From assembly GCF_034424215.1 (NCBI RefSeq), contig NZ_CP139960.1, positions 2,356,001-2,420,000 on the forward strand: 64,000 nt of DNA, given 5' to 3'. Below the pieces are notes generated by a model. The model was not told the DNA's origin. It ran no database searches and saw only the letters and a program-made list of their open reading frames with translations. The position numbers and the translations under genes are program-made. The DNA comes from Niabella yanshanensis (GTDB taxonomy: Bacteria; Bacteroidota; Bacteroidia; Chitinophagales; Chitinophagaceae). Shown here piece by piece: positions 44,624 through 52,425 of the stretch; position 1 is the first letter of the stretch, and each line of letters begins with the position of its first letter.

Positions 44624-46843
44624 CTACTTTTTTATTACTGCAACGGCTTTTGAATAAGTGGTAGTTCCATCTTTATCAACCTGGGCTATACGAACATAAG
44701 CGATGGGCTGCTCGCCCGTATCGTAAGAGTCCCCGGATTTATTACATGAGACTGAGACAAAAGCTAAAACAATCGCCAATACCGGTGTTGCCCAAAATGC
44801 AGTTTTACGTTTAACCGATGGGAATAACATTAAGGCAATAATGACAAGGGCTACTGCCGGGATCATTGCAAAGCCAGATAAAACTATCAACTCCTGCGCT
44901 GTTTTACTAAAGCTGTAACTAATGCTGGTATCAGAGTTACCTCCTTCTGCCTTTGAAGCTACCGTGCCCAGCTTCACCCATGTTTTGCCGTCTGCAGAGC
45001 CTTCAATTATAAACTCCTTATTATTCGTTTCGGAAATTGTGCTCCAGTCGATCTGCAGGCTATTATTCTGGAAGATGGCGCTAATATTTCCAAAAGTTAC
45101 CGGAAGAACAGAATTTGAAGTAACAAAAGCACTATATACGTCCAAGCTGTTTCCCACACTTGTCAAGCCGTCAACTGTAAGCCTTACCTCATCAAAATCT
45201 TGACTGGTCTGGAAACCGATAATACTCACATCTGGCGCTGTAATCCCGTTAAGTAGTGTAAGCCCCAACGCACTAAGATTTAATAAATTGCTATTAGTAA
45301 AAGTTTCAGCAGCCACACCATCATTATAAGTAGTAATTGTTATGCCGGTAAGCAGTCCAACATCTAACAACCCACTACCTCCTTTTACAATAAAGCCCAC
45401 GTATTCATCGTTCGTAAATGTATGATTCGGTGTCGTAACAGCTAATGAAGCTGAGCTGGCAGCGCCGGCTCCGACAACACTGCTGTTTAAAGTAACGAAA
45501 TTGTCAGGATCCGCATCTACCAGGTTGTCGAGTGATTCAGAAAATCCGAGAACATTGGCGCCCACGAGCCCGGAGTTGCCTCCGTTCACAGCCACGCCCA
45601 TACCGTTAGCAGTTGGGTTACCATTGGCCAAAACCGTATAATCTCCCAATGACGGGCTGGGTGCGCAAAAACCTCTTACCACTGCATTATATACATTAAT
45701 CACCCCAACATTTGCTTCCAGCAAGCCCTGGCCAATATTAAGCCGTATCTCGTCAAATTCGGTTCCGGCAGTTACCAGAAGCCCGATAGTCTGCTTGCTG
45801 CCGGCCGTTAATACGGAGGCATTCAGCAAATTAAGCCCGGAAACACTTTGTACCGTAGTGCCATTATTAAGCACTTCTACGCCAAGGCCACTTAATACTC
45901 CCAGGCCCAACAAATTCGTATTTTCAATTTCAAAACCCGCAAAATGGCCAACGGGCATGCTACCTTCTAATAATCTTACAGACAGGTAAGCTCCTCCCGC
46001 TACACTTAAATTGGTTCCAATGGTAGCAAAATCGGTAGTAGTGCCATTTACAACATTAGCAGAGTTAGATATGCCATTTAAAATACCAGATATATTAGCC
46101 GCGGTATTCAACCCACCTGTTAATCCTGTTGCTCCATAACTCGCCACTGCAGGATAAGATGCCTGGGTTAATGTTGCGGGAGTAGCGCAATTGGGCGCCG
46201 TGCCAGCTTCAGGCACTAAAATTTCGGCATAATAGATATTCGGCGGAGTTAGTAATGCGCCAAGATCCAGACCAGAAAATGTGATACGCACTCTTCTAAA
46301 GTTTGCTGTGGTAACAAAACCGATCCTCTCTCTATCCGTACCCAAGCCCAAGCCCAGCAACTGCGCCGCATTTTTTGTTTCTACTGCCGTTCCGCCACTG
46401 GCTGTAGCGTAGGTACTAATCTGGATATTACTTAAAAGGGCGATACTCAAGAGACCTTTATCCACTACAAAACCAACATCAGCCCCTGCTGCAAATCCAC
46501 CAGAATAGTCAACTTCAACATACCCGTTGCCTACGGCCAGAGGGTTCATTGAGGCAGAATTAGTGGTTGTATTATTATCAATAACATTTCCAGAGCTTAA
46601 AAAACCTGACTGCCCTACAGTTAAATTCCCGGCTGTAAACGTACCGCCACCGCCGCCAATAACAATCGGGGTACTGGTGTTAGTTGGAATTTGAGCATAA
46701 GCAGACATGGTATTTAGCAAACATAAAAAGGATAGTAGTACAGTAGCTGCCGTACCTAAATAACTGCTCAGGTTTTTAAAGGGTGAGCATTTGAAAACAT
46801 AGGTTAAATAATGTCCTACGTTCAAAGATGTAATTTTCTTCAT
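44624..46843 (-). CDS. Large exported repeat protein with an unusual membrane-anchored C-terminus
   Basis: From the ATG at 46843 it has 739 residues with a long signal peptide ending MSAYAQ near residue 50. Three tandem copies of a domain of about 105 residues follow, each with a pattern like GFVV..GLLSIALLSNIQISTY...GF.TT..F..VRI...L (about 105-215, 285-395, 455-570). A beta-sandwich begins at 580 (LPVTFGNISAIFQNNSLQIDW), as in many type IX secretion cargo proteins. It seems interrupted at about 650-714 by two hydrophobic helices and Cys700 in a lipobox-like SVSC, and resumes with AYVRIAQVDKDGTTTYSKAV. The frame is open to 47041; that extension has a Cys-rich stretch but would hide the signal peptide. 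Function unknown. Confidence 0.72.
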   Translation of the reverse strand: MKKITSLNVGHYLTYVFKCSPFKNLSSYLGTAATVLLSFLCLLNTMSAYAQIPTNTSTPIVIGGGGGTFTAGNLTVGQSGFLSSGNVIDNNTTTNSASMNPLAVGNGYVEVDYSGGFAAGADVGFVVDKGLLSIALLSNIQISTYATASGGTAVETKNAAQLLGLGLGTDRERIGFVTTANFRRVRITFSGLDLGALLTPPNIYYAEILVPEAGTAPNCATPATLTQASYPAVASYGATGLTGGLNTAANISGILNGISNSANVVNGTTTDFATIGTNLSVAGGAYLSVRLLEGSMPVGHFAGFEIENTNLLGLGVLSGLGVEVLNNGTTVQSVSGLNLLNASVLTAGSKQTIGLLVTAGTEFDEIRLNIGQGLLEANVGVINVYNAVVRGFCAPSPSLGDYTVLANGNPTANGMGVAVNGGNSGLVGANVLGFSESLDNLVDADPDNFVTLNSSVVGAGAASSASLAVTTPNHTFTNDEYVGFIVKGGSGLLDVGLLTGITITTYNDGVAAETFTNSNLLNLSALGLTLLNGITAPDVSIIGFQTSQDFDEVRLTVDGLTSVGNSLDVYSAFVTSNSVLPVTFGNISAIFQNNSLQIDWSTISETNNKEFIIEGSADGKTWVKLGTVASKAEGGNSDTSISYSFSKTAQELIVLSGFAMIPAVALVIIALMLFPSVKRKTAFWATPVLAIVLAFVSVSCNKSGDSYDTGEQPIAYVRIAQVDKDGTTTYSKAVAVIKK

Positions 46844-47620
46844 AAAAGGGCTTTTAAAATGATAAATCGGGTTTTTTAAGAATATTTTCAGGGCATAAAA
46901 TATCTCTGCCATCAGATGTCGGGCGACTTCTGGTGTTGCATCTACACCATAGCATGGTACTCCATTGGGGCAGGTTCGACAGTTATAGTGCTCACAAACC
47001 TTTAAAGTGTCTAAGGGTAAGAAACCTGCTTCCAAAGGCAAAACATCCAGGTACTACTGCGCAAAGCTTATTTGCCTGAAATATTCAGACGTTGAAAGCC
47101 ATACCAGTTCCTGATTGCAATTGAGAAGTACCCAATGGCAAAAAGCTACGGCAACGGTCGGTGATGAACGTGCGGATCGAACTTTTTACGGATATGCGAC
47201 CGTATATGAATAGTTATTAAACTGCATAGTTCAGGTAGGGCCAAACCAGGGGCATTACAAAATTTCCGTGTGAGATCAGCATTCAGTCTCATAACGTATA
47301 GGTTTAAAATGAGCGTTATGCGCAAAATTCACTGCCTTTAAAAGAGAAACGGCTACTACACGGGGCTTAATCGCGTTTACAGCCAGCTTATGAACTTTAA
47401 CGCCTTTTTTCGGGCTTTTAACTTAAAACATTTCCAAACATCCGGAAAACAAAATGAAGTGTAGGACATAGGGCTCCATTTGTTAGGTATTAGGGCTTTA
47501 TAATACCTGGCGGCTTATTTGGAATACAAATATATCTAAAAGACGCTTATTATAATTAACAATAAAAATATTTATTATTAACTATTTTTATAGACCAATT
47601 TATATGCCACAATGCATGTA
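46844..47620. other. Long gene-free region upstream of the secreted repeat protein
   Basis: About 780 bases between rplL's terminator and the repeat protein start, with no convincing gene on either strand. The part nearest the gene (46844-47041) is an open continuation of its frame and encodes CEHYNCRTCPNGVPC, which I read as leader sequence or chance. The remainder presumably holds the promoter and a long leader. I could not identify any known riboswitch in it. Confidence 0.45.
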
Positions 47621-47650
47621 AAAAAGGCAACCATAGAAATGGTTGCCTCT
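47621..47650 (-). terminator. Rho-independent terminator of rplL
   Basis: GAGGCAACCAT and ATGGTTGCCTT arms around a 4-nt loop, ending in a T-run on the minus strand. It lies 21 bases after the rplL stop and closes the rplKAJL unit. Confidence 0.92.
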
Positions 47651-47671
47651 ATAAAATTATAGTGAAAGGAA

Positions 47672-48043
47672 TTAAGCTACTTCAACATCAGCGCCAGCTT
47701 CTTTCAACTTAGCTGCGATATCTTCTGCTTCAGCTTTGCTCACGCCTTCTTTAACAGGTTTTGGAGCGCCGTCAACTAATTCTTTCGCTTCTTTCAAACC
47801 TAAACCAGTTAAATCTTTAACGATTTTAACAACGTTTAATTTAGAAGCACCACCGCTTTTCAGGATAACGTCAAATGCTGTTTTTTCTTCTACAGCAGCT
47901 GCGCCACCACCGTCGCCGGAAACTACTACTGCTGCTGCAGCTGGTTCGATTCCGTATTCAGTTTTTAAGAAATCTGCTAATTCCTGTACTTCTTTTACAG
48001 TTAAACCTACCAGGCTTTCTGCTAAATTTTTAATGTCTGCCAT
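47672..48043 (-). CDS. rplL: 50S ribosomal protein L7/L12
   Basis: Multimeric stalk protein that recruits translation GTPases. The 123-residue protein has the N-terminal L10-binding helices ([25 protein letters not shown]), an Ala/Gly-rich hinge ([19 protein letters not shown]) and the globular C-terminal domain with [42 protein letters not shown] and the terminal GADVEVA. Last gene of the rplKAJL unit, followed by a terminator instead of rpoB. Confidence 0.98.
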   Translation of the reverse strand: MADIKNLAESLVGLTVKEVQELADFLKTEYGIEPAAAAVVVSGDGGGAAAVEEKTAFDVILKSGGASKLNVVKIVKDLTGLGLKEAKELVDGAPKPVKEGVSKAEAEDIAAKLKEAGADVEVA

Positions 48044-48216
48044 TTTTGTTTAATTTTTACCGTCTTCATTTCCCTCAGAAGGATCCGACGGCGGGTTTAA
48101 AAAAATTGTACCCCCAACCCCTTAAAAAGGGATGATTTGGGCGGTGATTTATAAAAAGAACTAAATCCTTGTTTGCCAGATTTGAAACGGACCTGCCCTC
48201 CCAAATCTGTTGCTGA

Positions 48217-48813
48217 TTACTCAGCTGCAGGTTTTTCATCTGCCGCAGGAGCTTCGGGTGCTGCAGGAGCCTCGGGAGCCGCTTCAGCCGCAGGCGCTGC
48301 TTCAGCAGCAACCGGAGCCACATCTCCTTCTGGTTTGTTTTGTAACGCACCAATAACACGCTGAATTGGAGAAAGCAACAAGCCAATAACCTCGCCGATA
48401 AGTTCGTTCTTGGTTTTGATTTGTGTTAATGCTTTCAGCTGGTTGTCACCTGCATACAGGTCTCCGTTGATAAAAGCCAGCTTCAATTCTGGTCTTTCAG
48501 CTTTAGCTTCGCTACGGAAAGAGCTTAAAATAACAGCTGGTTCTTTGGGATTTTCAGAGAACATTAAAGCCGTTACTTTATGTAAAGAATCATAAACACC
48601 TGCATATTTTTCAGCATCCAGAGATTCCAGTGCTTTTTTGATAAGGGTGTTTTTAGCCACTTTCATTTCAACATTTTTATTGAAACAAGCACGGCGTAAT
48701 TTACTTACCTGCTCTACAGTAAGCGATTCTGTATCGGTTATATAGAAATTGTCGTACTGAGAGAATTTACCTTTCAATACCTCAATTACTTCGTTTTTTT
48801 GATCTTTAGTCAT
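48217..48813 (-). CDS. rplJ: 50S ribosomal protein L10
   Basis: Base of the L7/L12 stalk and, in other bacteria, autogenous regulator of its operon. The N-terminal RNA-binding domain (FYITDTESLTVEQVSKLRRACF, MKVAKNTLIKKALES) and the C-terminal L12-binding helix (NELIGEVIGLLLSPIQRVIGALQ) are clear. The 198-residue length exceeds the usual 165-175 because of an Ala/Pro/Glu-rich tail of about 35 residues. The 173-base spacer to rplL is long; it contains the palindrome CCCCTTAAAAAGGG at 48118-48131, inside a sequence that looks like an intergenic repeat. Confidence 0.97.
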   Translation of the reverse strand: MTKDQKNEVIEVLKGKFSQYDNFYITDTESLTVEQVSKLRRACFNKNVEMKVAKNTLIKKALESLDAEKYAGVYDSLHKVTALMFSENPKEPAVILSSFRSEAKAERPELKLAFINGDLYAGDNQLKALTQIKTKNELIGEVIGLLLSPIQRVIGALQNKPEGDVAPVAAEAAPAAEAAPEAPAAPEAPAADEKPAAE

Positions 48814-48865
48814 TTTATTTCGATTTGACTGTGTTTAAAATTGTTTCGGTTGTTCTACAACCTGA

Positions 48866-49558
48866 TTAGTGAACAAAGCCTTTAGTGTCTAAAGCAATGC
48901 CTGGGCTCATAGAGCTTGCCATGCTGATACCTTTTAAATAGGTACCTTTTGCCGTAGAAGGTTTTGCCTTAATGATAGCGTTGATGAACTCCTGTCCGTT
49001 CTGAGCGATCTTTTCCGGAGAAAAGCTTACGCGACCGATAGAAGCGTGGATAATACCAGCTTTATCAACCTTAAACGCAATTTTACCACCTTTTACTTCA
49101 TTCACTGCAGCTGCCACATCGTTGGTAACAGTACCTGTTTTAGGGTTAGGCATCAGGTTACGAGGACCTAATACTTTACCTAATTTACCAATTTTAGGCA
49201 TTACGGCAGGAGTAGCGATGATTACATCAACATCTGTCCAGCCGCCTTCAATTTTTTGAATAAACTCGTCTAAACCTACGTGGTCTGCTCCTGCTTCTTT
49301 AGCAGCAGCTTCTTTATCAGGAGTGCAAAGAACCAGCACTCTTTTTGTTTTACCTGTACCGTGAGGTAAGGTAACGGTGCCGCGAATAGCCTGATCTGCT
49401 TTCTTAGGATCAACACCTAAACGTACGTGCAAATCAACAGAAGCATCAAATTTCGCAACATTTATTTCTTTCACCAGTGAAGAAGCTTCGTTAAGCGTAT
49501 AAGCTTTGTTAGCATCCACCTTGGAATTTACAGCTTTTCTTTTCTTTGTAATTGCCAT
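48866..49558 (-). CDS. rplA: 50S ribosomal protein L1
   Basis: Binds 23S rRNA at the L1 stalk and takes part in E-site tRNA release; represses the L11-L1 mRNA in other bacteria. The 230-residue protein shows [40 protein letters not shown], then [24 protein letters not shown] and [12 protein letters not shown], all diagnostic. Length is normal. It is 26 bases downstream of rplK and 52 bases upstream of rplJ. Confidence 0.98.
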   Translation of the reverse strand: MAITKKRKAVNSKVDANKAYTLNEASSLVKEINVAKFDASVDLHVRLGVDPKKADQAIRGTVTLPHGTGKTKRVLVLCTPDKEAAAKEAGADHVGLDEFIQKIEGGWTDVDVIIATPAVMPKIGKLGKVLGPRNLMPNPKTGTVTNDVAAAVNEVKGGKIAFKVDKAGIIHASIGRVSFSPEKIAQNGQEFINAIIKAKPSTAKGTYLKGISMASSMSPGIALDTKGFVH

Positions 49559-49584
49559 TGTAATTCTTTTAAGGGTTTAATGGA

Positions 49585-50028
49585 TTAATTTTCCCAGGGG
49601 GCTTTACCTTCTACAGTTAATCCCATGCTACGTGCTGTACCAGCAACCATTTTCATGGCGCTTTCAGGAGTAAAGCAGTTCAGGTCAGGCATTTTATCTT
49701 TTGCGATCGCCTCTACCTGCTCCCATGTAACTTTACCTACTTTGGCACGGTTGCTTTCTTTAGACCCTTTTTGAATTTTAGCCGCTTCCATCAACTGCAC
49801 AGCAGCCGGAGGCGTTTTAATTACAAAGTCGAAACTTTTGTCGGTATAAACTGTGATTAATACAGGAAGTACTTTTCCTGGTTTTTCCTGTGTGCGCGCA
49901 TTGAACTGCTTGCAGAATTCCATGATGTTAACACCTTTGGAACCCAGCGCCGGACCGATTGGAGGTGCAGGATTGGCCTGACCACCTTTACACTGCAGCT
50001 TTACAAAGCCGGAGATTTCTTTTGCCAT
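49585..50028 (-). CDS. rplK: 50S ribosomal protein L11
   Basis: Binds 23S rRNA at the GTPase-associated centre and is involved in the stringent response. The 147-residue length is normal. Conserved sequence: [37 protein letters not shown] at the N-terminus, [12 protein letters not shown] in the middle, and [28 protein letters not shown] at the end. It is the first gene of its operon here, with a promoter box 119 bases upstream; nusG and secE, the usual upstream neighbours, are not found before it. Confidence 0.98.
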   Translation of the reverse strand: MAKEISGFVKLQCKGGQANPAPPIGPALGSKGVNIMEFCKQFNARTQEKPGKVLPVLITVYTDKSFDFVIKTPPAAVQLMEAAKIQKGSKESNRAKVGKVTWEQVEAIAKDKMPDLNCFTPESAMKMVAGTARSMGLTVEGKAPWEN

Positions 50029-50146
50029 TTTTAATGATTTATTGGTTCAAACGCTCTGCCGGTTATTCCGGGAAGAGCTCCCAAATTCCTCGTTCTGTAT
50101 TGATATGTATCTGTACAGAAAACCTAAAAAGAACTAATTGGGGGTG

Positions 50147-50154
50147 CAAAGGTA
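50147..50154 (-). promoter_or_regulatory. Bacteroidota -7 box of the rplKAJL operon
   Basis: On the minus strand TACCTTTG, an exact TAnnTTTG match, giving a leader of about 112 bases before rplK. The leader includes GGGAGCTCTTCCC, a possible small hairpin near 50065, and could hold an autoregulatory site. Confidence 0.58.
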
Positions 50155-50162
50155 GGTATTTT

Positions 50163-50196
50163 AGTTGAAAAGTTAGCAAGTTGACAGGTTTACAGG
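50163..50196 (-). repeat. Degenerate short-period repeat, GTTGA-type
   Basis: AGTTGAA, AGTTAGC, AGTTGAC and GGTTTAC units at 8-9-base spacing, just upstream of the rplK promoter. Same family as the tracts at 10693 and 32661. Confidence 0.5.
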
Positions 50197-50260
50197 AACA
50201 GGCATCAACCAAAGACGCAAAACTAATTGGTTTCAAAAGTATTATTGATAATTTTAGGGA

Positions 50261-51190
50261 ATGAAATATATCCTTTTCGCATTGTTTGTCTCCTTTTGGG
50301 TGCCGGCTTCGGCCCAAACATCGCCATTTTTCGATTCAACAGGTATTGTTGCCAGTGAATTTGAAGGCTTGATGAAAATAAAGCAGGTATTTAGTTTTAC
50401 CGAAGGACCTGTTGCTGATAAAGACGGTAAAGTATATTTTACCGATCAGCCCAATAACAGGATATGGCGCTACGACCCAGCTACTACCGTATTATGGGAG
50501 TTTAAAAAAGATGCCGGCAGAGCCAACGGTCTGGACATTGACGCTAAAGGTAATATTATCGCCTGCGCCGATGAGAATAATGAAATATGGTCGATAGACA
50601 CCAGGGGGCATATTGTAAAAGTGTTGCTGGGTAAAGTAGACGGCAAAAAGCTGAATGGCCCCAACGATTTATGGATTGACCGTAAAGGAGGCATTTATTT
50701 CACTGACCCCTATTACCAGCGTGATTACTGGACCCGCACAGCACCCGAAATCAAAGAACAAAACGTATATTATTTGCCTAAAGGCGCTACCCAGCCCATA
50801 ACGGTGAATAACGAACTGGTAAAGCCGAACGGCATCACAGGTTCGGCTGATGGAAAATATCTTTTTGTGGCCGACATAGGGGACAACAAGACCTACAGAT
50901 TTCAGATAAACCGTGACGGCACTTTATCAGGCAAACAATTATTTGTGTCCCAGGGATCGGATGGCATCACCCTCGACAACAGAGGCAATCTATACTTAAC
51001 GGGAAATGGCGTTACTGTTTATGACAGCACGGGCAAAAAAATAGCCTATATACCGGTACCGGAAAAATGGACGGCCAATATTTGCTTTGGGGGAAAAGAC
51101 CGGAATATTCTTTTTATGACAGCGGGACCGTCTGTATATTATTTGAAAATGAAAGCTAAGGGGCCGGAAAAGTTTAAACGCAACCAATAG
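50261..51190 (+). CDS. Exported SMP-30/gluconolactonase-like protein
   Basis: A 309-residue six-bladed beta-propeller with a signal peptide (MKYILFALFVSFWVPASAQ). Propeller motifs include FSFTEGPVADKDGKVYFTDQPNNRIWRYDP, GRANGLDIDAKGNIIACADENNEIW, LNGPNDLWIDRKGGIYFTDPYYQRD and LVKPNGITGSADGKYLFVADIGDNKTYRF. The Glu in TEGP and the Asn/Asp in PND and SDG-type loops are the metal ligands of the family. It probably hydrolyses a sugar lactone in the periplasm. It is transcribed toward the lasso cluster but is 93 bases away and has no evident part in it. Confidence 0.9.
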   Translation: MKYILFALFVSFWVPASAQTSPFFDSTGIVASEFEGLMKIKQVFSFTEGPVADKDGKVYFTDQPNNRIWRYDPATTVLWEFKKDAGRANGLDIDAKGNIIACADENNEIWSIDTRGHIVKVLLGKVDGKKLNGPNDLWIDRKGGIYFTDPYYQRDYWTRTAPEIKEQNVYYLPKGATQPITVNNELVKPNGITGSADGKYLFVADIGDNKTYRFQINRDGTLSGKQLFVSQGSDGITLDNRGNLYLTGNGVTVYDSTGKKIAYIPVPEKWTANICFGGKDRNILFMTAGPSVYYLKMKAKGPEKFKRNQ

Positions 51191-51241
51191 TGTCGAATGA
51201 AAATTTAAGCAGTTTATTACCTGACTTAAAACCTCACTGAC

Positions 51242-51249
51242 TACTTTTG
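51242..51249 (+). promoter_or_regulatory. Bacteroidota -7 box in front of the lasso-peptide cluster
   Basis: TACTTTTG, an exact TAnnTTTG match, 35 bases before the kinase ATG. A small inverted repeat ACCCA/TGGGT with a 5-base loop (51257-51271) sits at the expected transcription start and might be an operator. Confidence 0.5.
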
Positions 51250-51283
51250 CAGCCTCACCCAATTAGTGGGTATTTTAAAATCA

Positions 51284-52207
51284 ATGGCTTATCATTACCT
51301 AGCATTCGGCATTCCTGTTATTTCAGAAATTGAACTGCCTGCATTATTTCCTATCAATGAATCCTCCAACCTGGAAAACCCGGTATATGTAAAGCTGGGC
51401 CTGGCGCCCGTTGAGCTTACAGGTGAGGGACAAAATGCTGATAGAAATGCTTACTGCAATGCTGATGAAATGATTTACACGATCAGCAAGAAAATCAAAT
51501 TCTATATTTCTAATGGCAACCAGGTGATCATTGAGCCGATTGCGGCGGATTACCGTACTAACCTGATTTATTTTTATTCCAACGGGCTAGCGGCTATTTT
51601 GTACCAGCGGGATATGATCCCGTTTCATGTGTCCGGAGTTTTCACCGGATCCGGAAAAGTTGCGCTCTTTGCAGCTCCCTCCGGCACAGGCAAGTCTACC
51701 CTGGCCGTAAAATTACAGGAGTTGGGGTTTCAGCCCTTTACAGATGATACCGCTGTATTATTTATAAAGGACGGGAAGTGTTATGCACAAGCGTCCTATC
51801 CTATGATCCGTTTGTGGGAACAAACATTGGATCAACAGCATTTGCTGAATATTGCCAATAAGCAAAAGATCTTTGATGATGGGGACCGGGATAAGTTTGG
51901 CTTTTCCTTCCACAGCCAGTTTGCAACAGCGCCGGTTGAGGTTGAAAAAATAATCTTCCTGGATAAAGAGGGTTCGGAAATGCGTCTGTCGCCTATAGGA
52001 AATATAGAAGCATTTAAAGCGCTTTCGGATAATGTGTATCGGAACCATTGGATACCGGTGATACAAAAAAGCAAATTACAGTTCTCATTAGTAGGTAAGA
52101 TATTGAATTGCACCCCTTATTTCTTGGCTCTGCGTCCCAAAGATGTCAATAGCATATCAGAATTCCCCCTATTCGTGAAAAAAATTTTGCAAAATGTTCA
52201 GAACTAG
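51284..52207 (+). CDS. HPr-kinase-like enzyme of a lasso-peptide cluster (putative lasso-peptide kinase)
   Basis: A 307-residue homologue of the HPr kinase C-terminal domain. The P-loop APSGTGKSTL spans residues 131-140, and the acidic pair Asp154-Asp155 in PFTDDTAVLF follows, as in HprK. The preceding FHVSGV with His115 matches the segment before the P-loop in this group. Homologues in paeninodin-type clusters phosphorylate the C-terminal Ser of the lasso precursor or peptide (established for that family), and the precursor next door ends in Ser. A GTG at 51266 opens the frame six codons earlier; I chose the ATG. First gene of the cluster. Confidence 0.82.
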   Translation: MAYHYLAFGIPVISEIELPALFPINESSNLENPVYVKLGLAPVELTGEGQNADRNAYCNADEMIYTISKKIKFYISNGNQVIIEPIAADYRTNLIYFYSNGLAAILYQRDMIPFHVSGVFTGSGKVALFAAPSGTGKSTLAVKLQELGFQPFTDDTAVLFIKDGKCYAQASYPMIRLWEQTLDQQHLLNIANKQKIFDDGDRDKFGFSFHSQFATAPVEVEKIIFLDKEGSEMRLSPIGNIEAFKALSDNVYRNHWIPVIQKSKLQFSLVGKILNCTPYFLALRPKDVNSISEFPLFVKKILQNVQN

Positions 52208-52208
52208 G

Positions 52209-52215
52209 TATTTTG
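52209..52215 (+). promoter_or_regulatory. Possible second promoter for the precursor gene
   Basis: TATTTTG, one base short of TAnnTTTG, 30 bases before the precursor ATG, with a TTTG about 20 bases further upstream at the end of the kinase gene. It would allow precursor transcription independent of the kinase gene. Confidence 0.35.
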
Positions 52216-52245
52216 CACCCCGTAATTAACATTAAAACTTAATTT

Positions 52246-52344
52246 ATGGAAACTAAAAAAACTTGGATCGCCCCGGAAATAGCTGAGATTGAAATCAACA
52301 ACGGAGTTGATGCCAAAACCGACTTTTCGAATACTGCAAGCTAA
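52246..52344 (+). CDS. Lasso-peptide precursor
   Basis: A 32-residue peptide beginning METKKTWIAPEIAEIEI and ending in Ser32. The leader contains W7-x-x-P10-x-I12, the counterpart of the Y-x-x-P-x-L motif read by the PqqD-like protein in lasso leaders. The best core candidate starts at Gly20 after NN: 13 residues with Asp26 at position 7, giving a seven-residue macrolactam ring as in xanthomonins, and the tail FSNTAS. The usual Thr at the second-last leader position is missing (Asn here). The C-terminal Ser fits modification by the adjacent kinase. It sits 38 bases after the kinase gene. Assignment as precursor is strong from context; the exact core is inference. Confidence 0.8.
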   Translation: METKKTWIAPEIAEIEINNGVDAKTDFSNTAS

Positions 52345-52382
52345 TTGTTATCAGGCAGTATTAGTTAATGCTAAAAAAATTT

Positions 52383-52413
52383 AAGCGGAGTTTAGTTTTA
52401 AACTCCGCTTTTT
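52383..52413 (+). terminator. Terminator-like hairpin between precursor and synthetase genes
   Basis: Twelve-base perfect arms AAGCGGAGTTTA and TAAACTCCGCTT around a short loop, followed by further T residues (TTTAT). It lies 12 bases before the start codon of the synthetase gene. It would end most transcripts after the precursor and let a minority continue into the enzymes. Confidence 0.85.
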
Positions 52414-52425
52414 ATTTAATGACTG

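Noticed and set aside
46844-47041. In-frame extension of the secreted repeat protein with a Cys-rich stretch (CEHYNCRTCPNGVPC)
   Set aside because: It would place about 66 residues before a good signal peptide and has no recognisable domain. I treat it as leader sequence, although a small metal-binding upstream peptide cannot be excluded.
47042-47671. Possible c-di-GMP or other known riboswitch in the long leader
   Set aside because: I could not match conserved cores of any riboswitch class; only small unconnected hairpins are seen.
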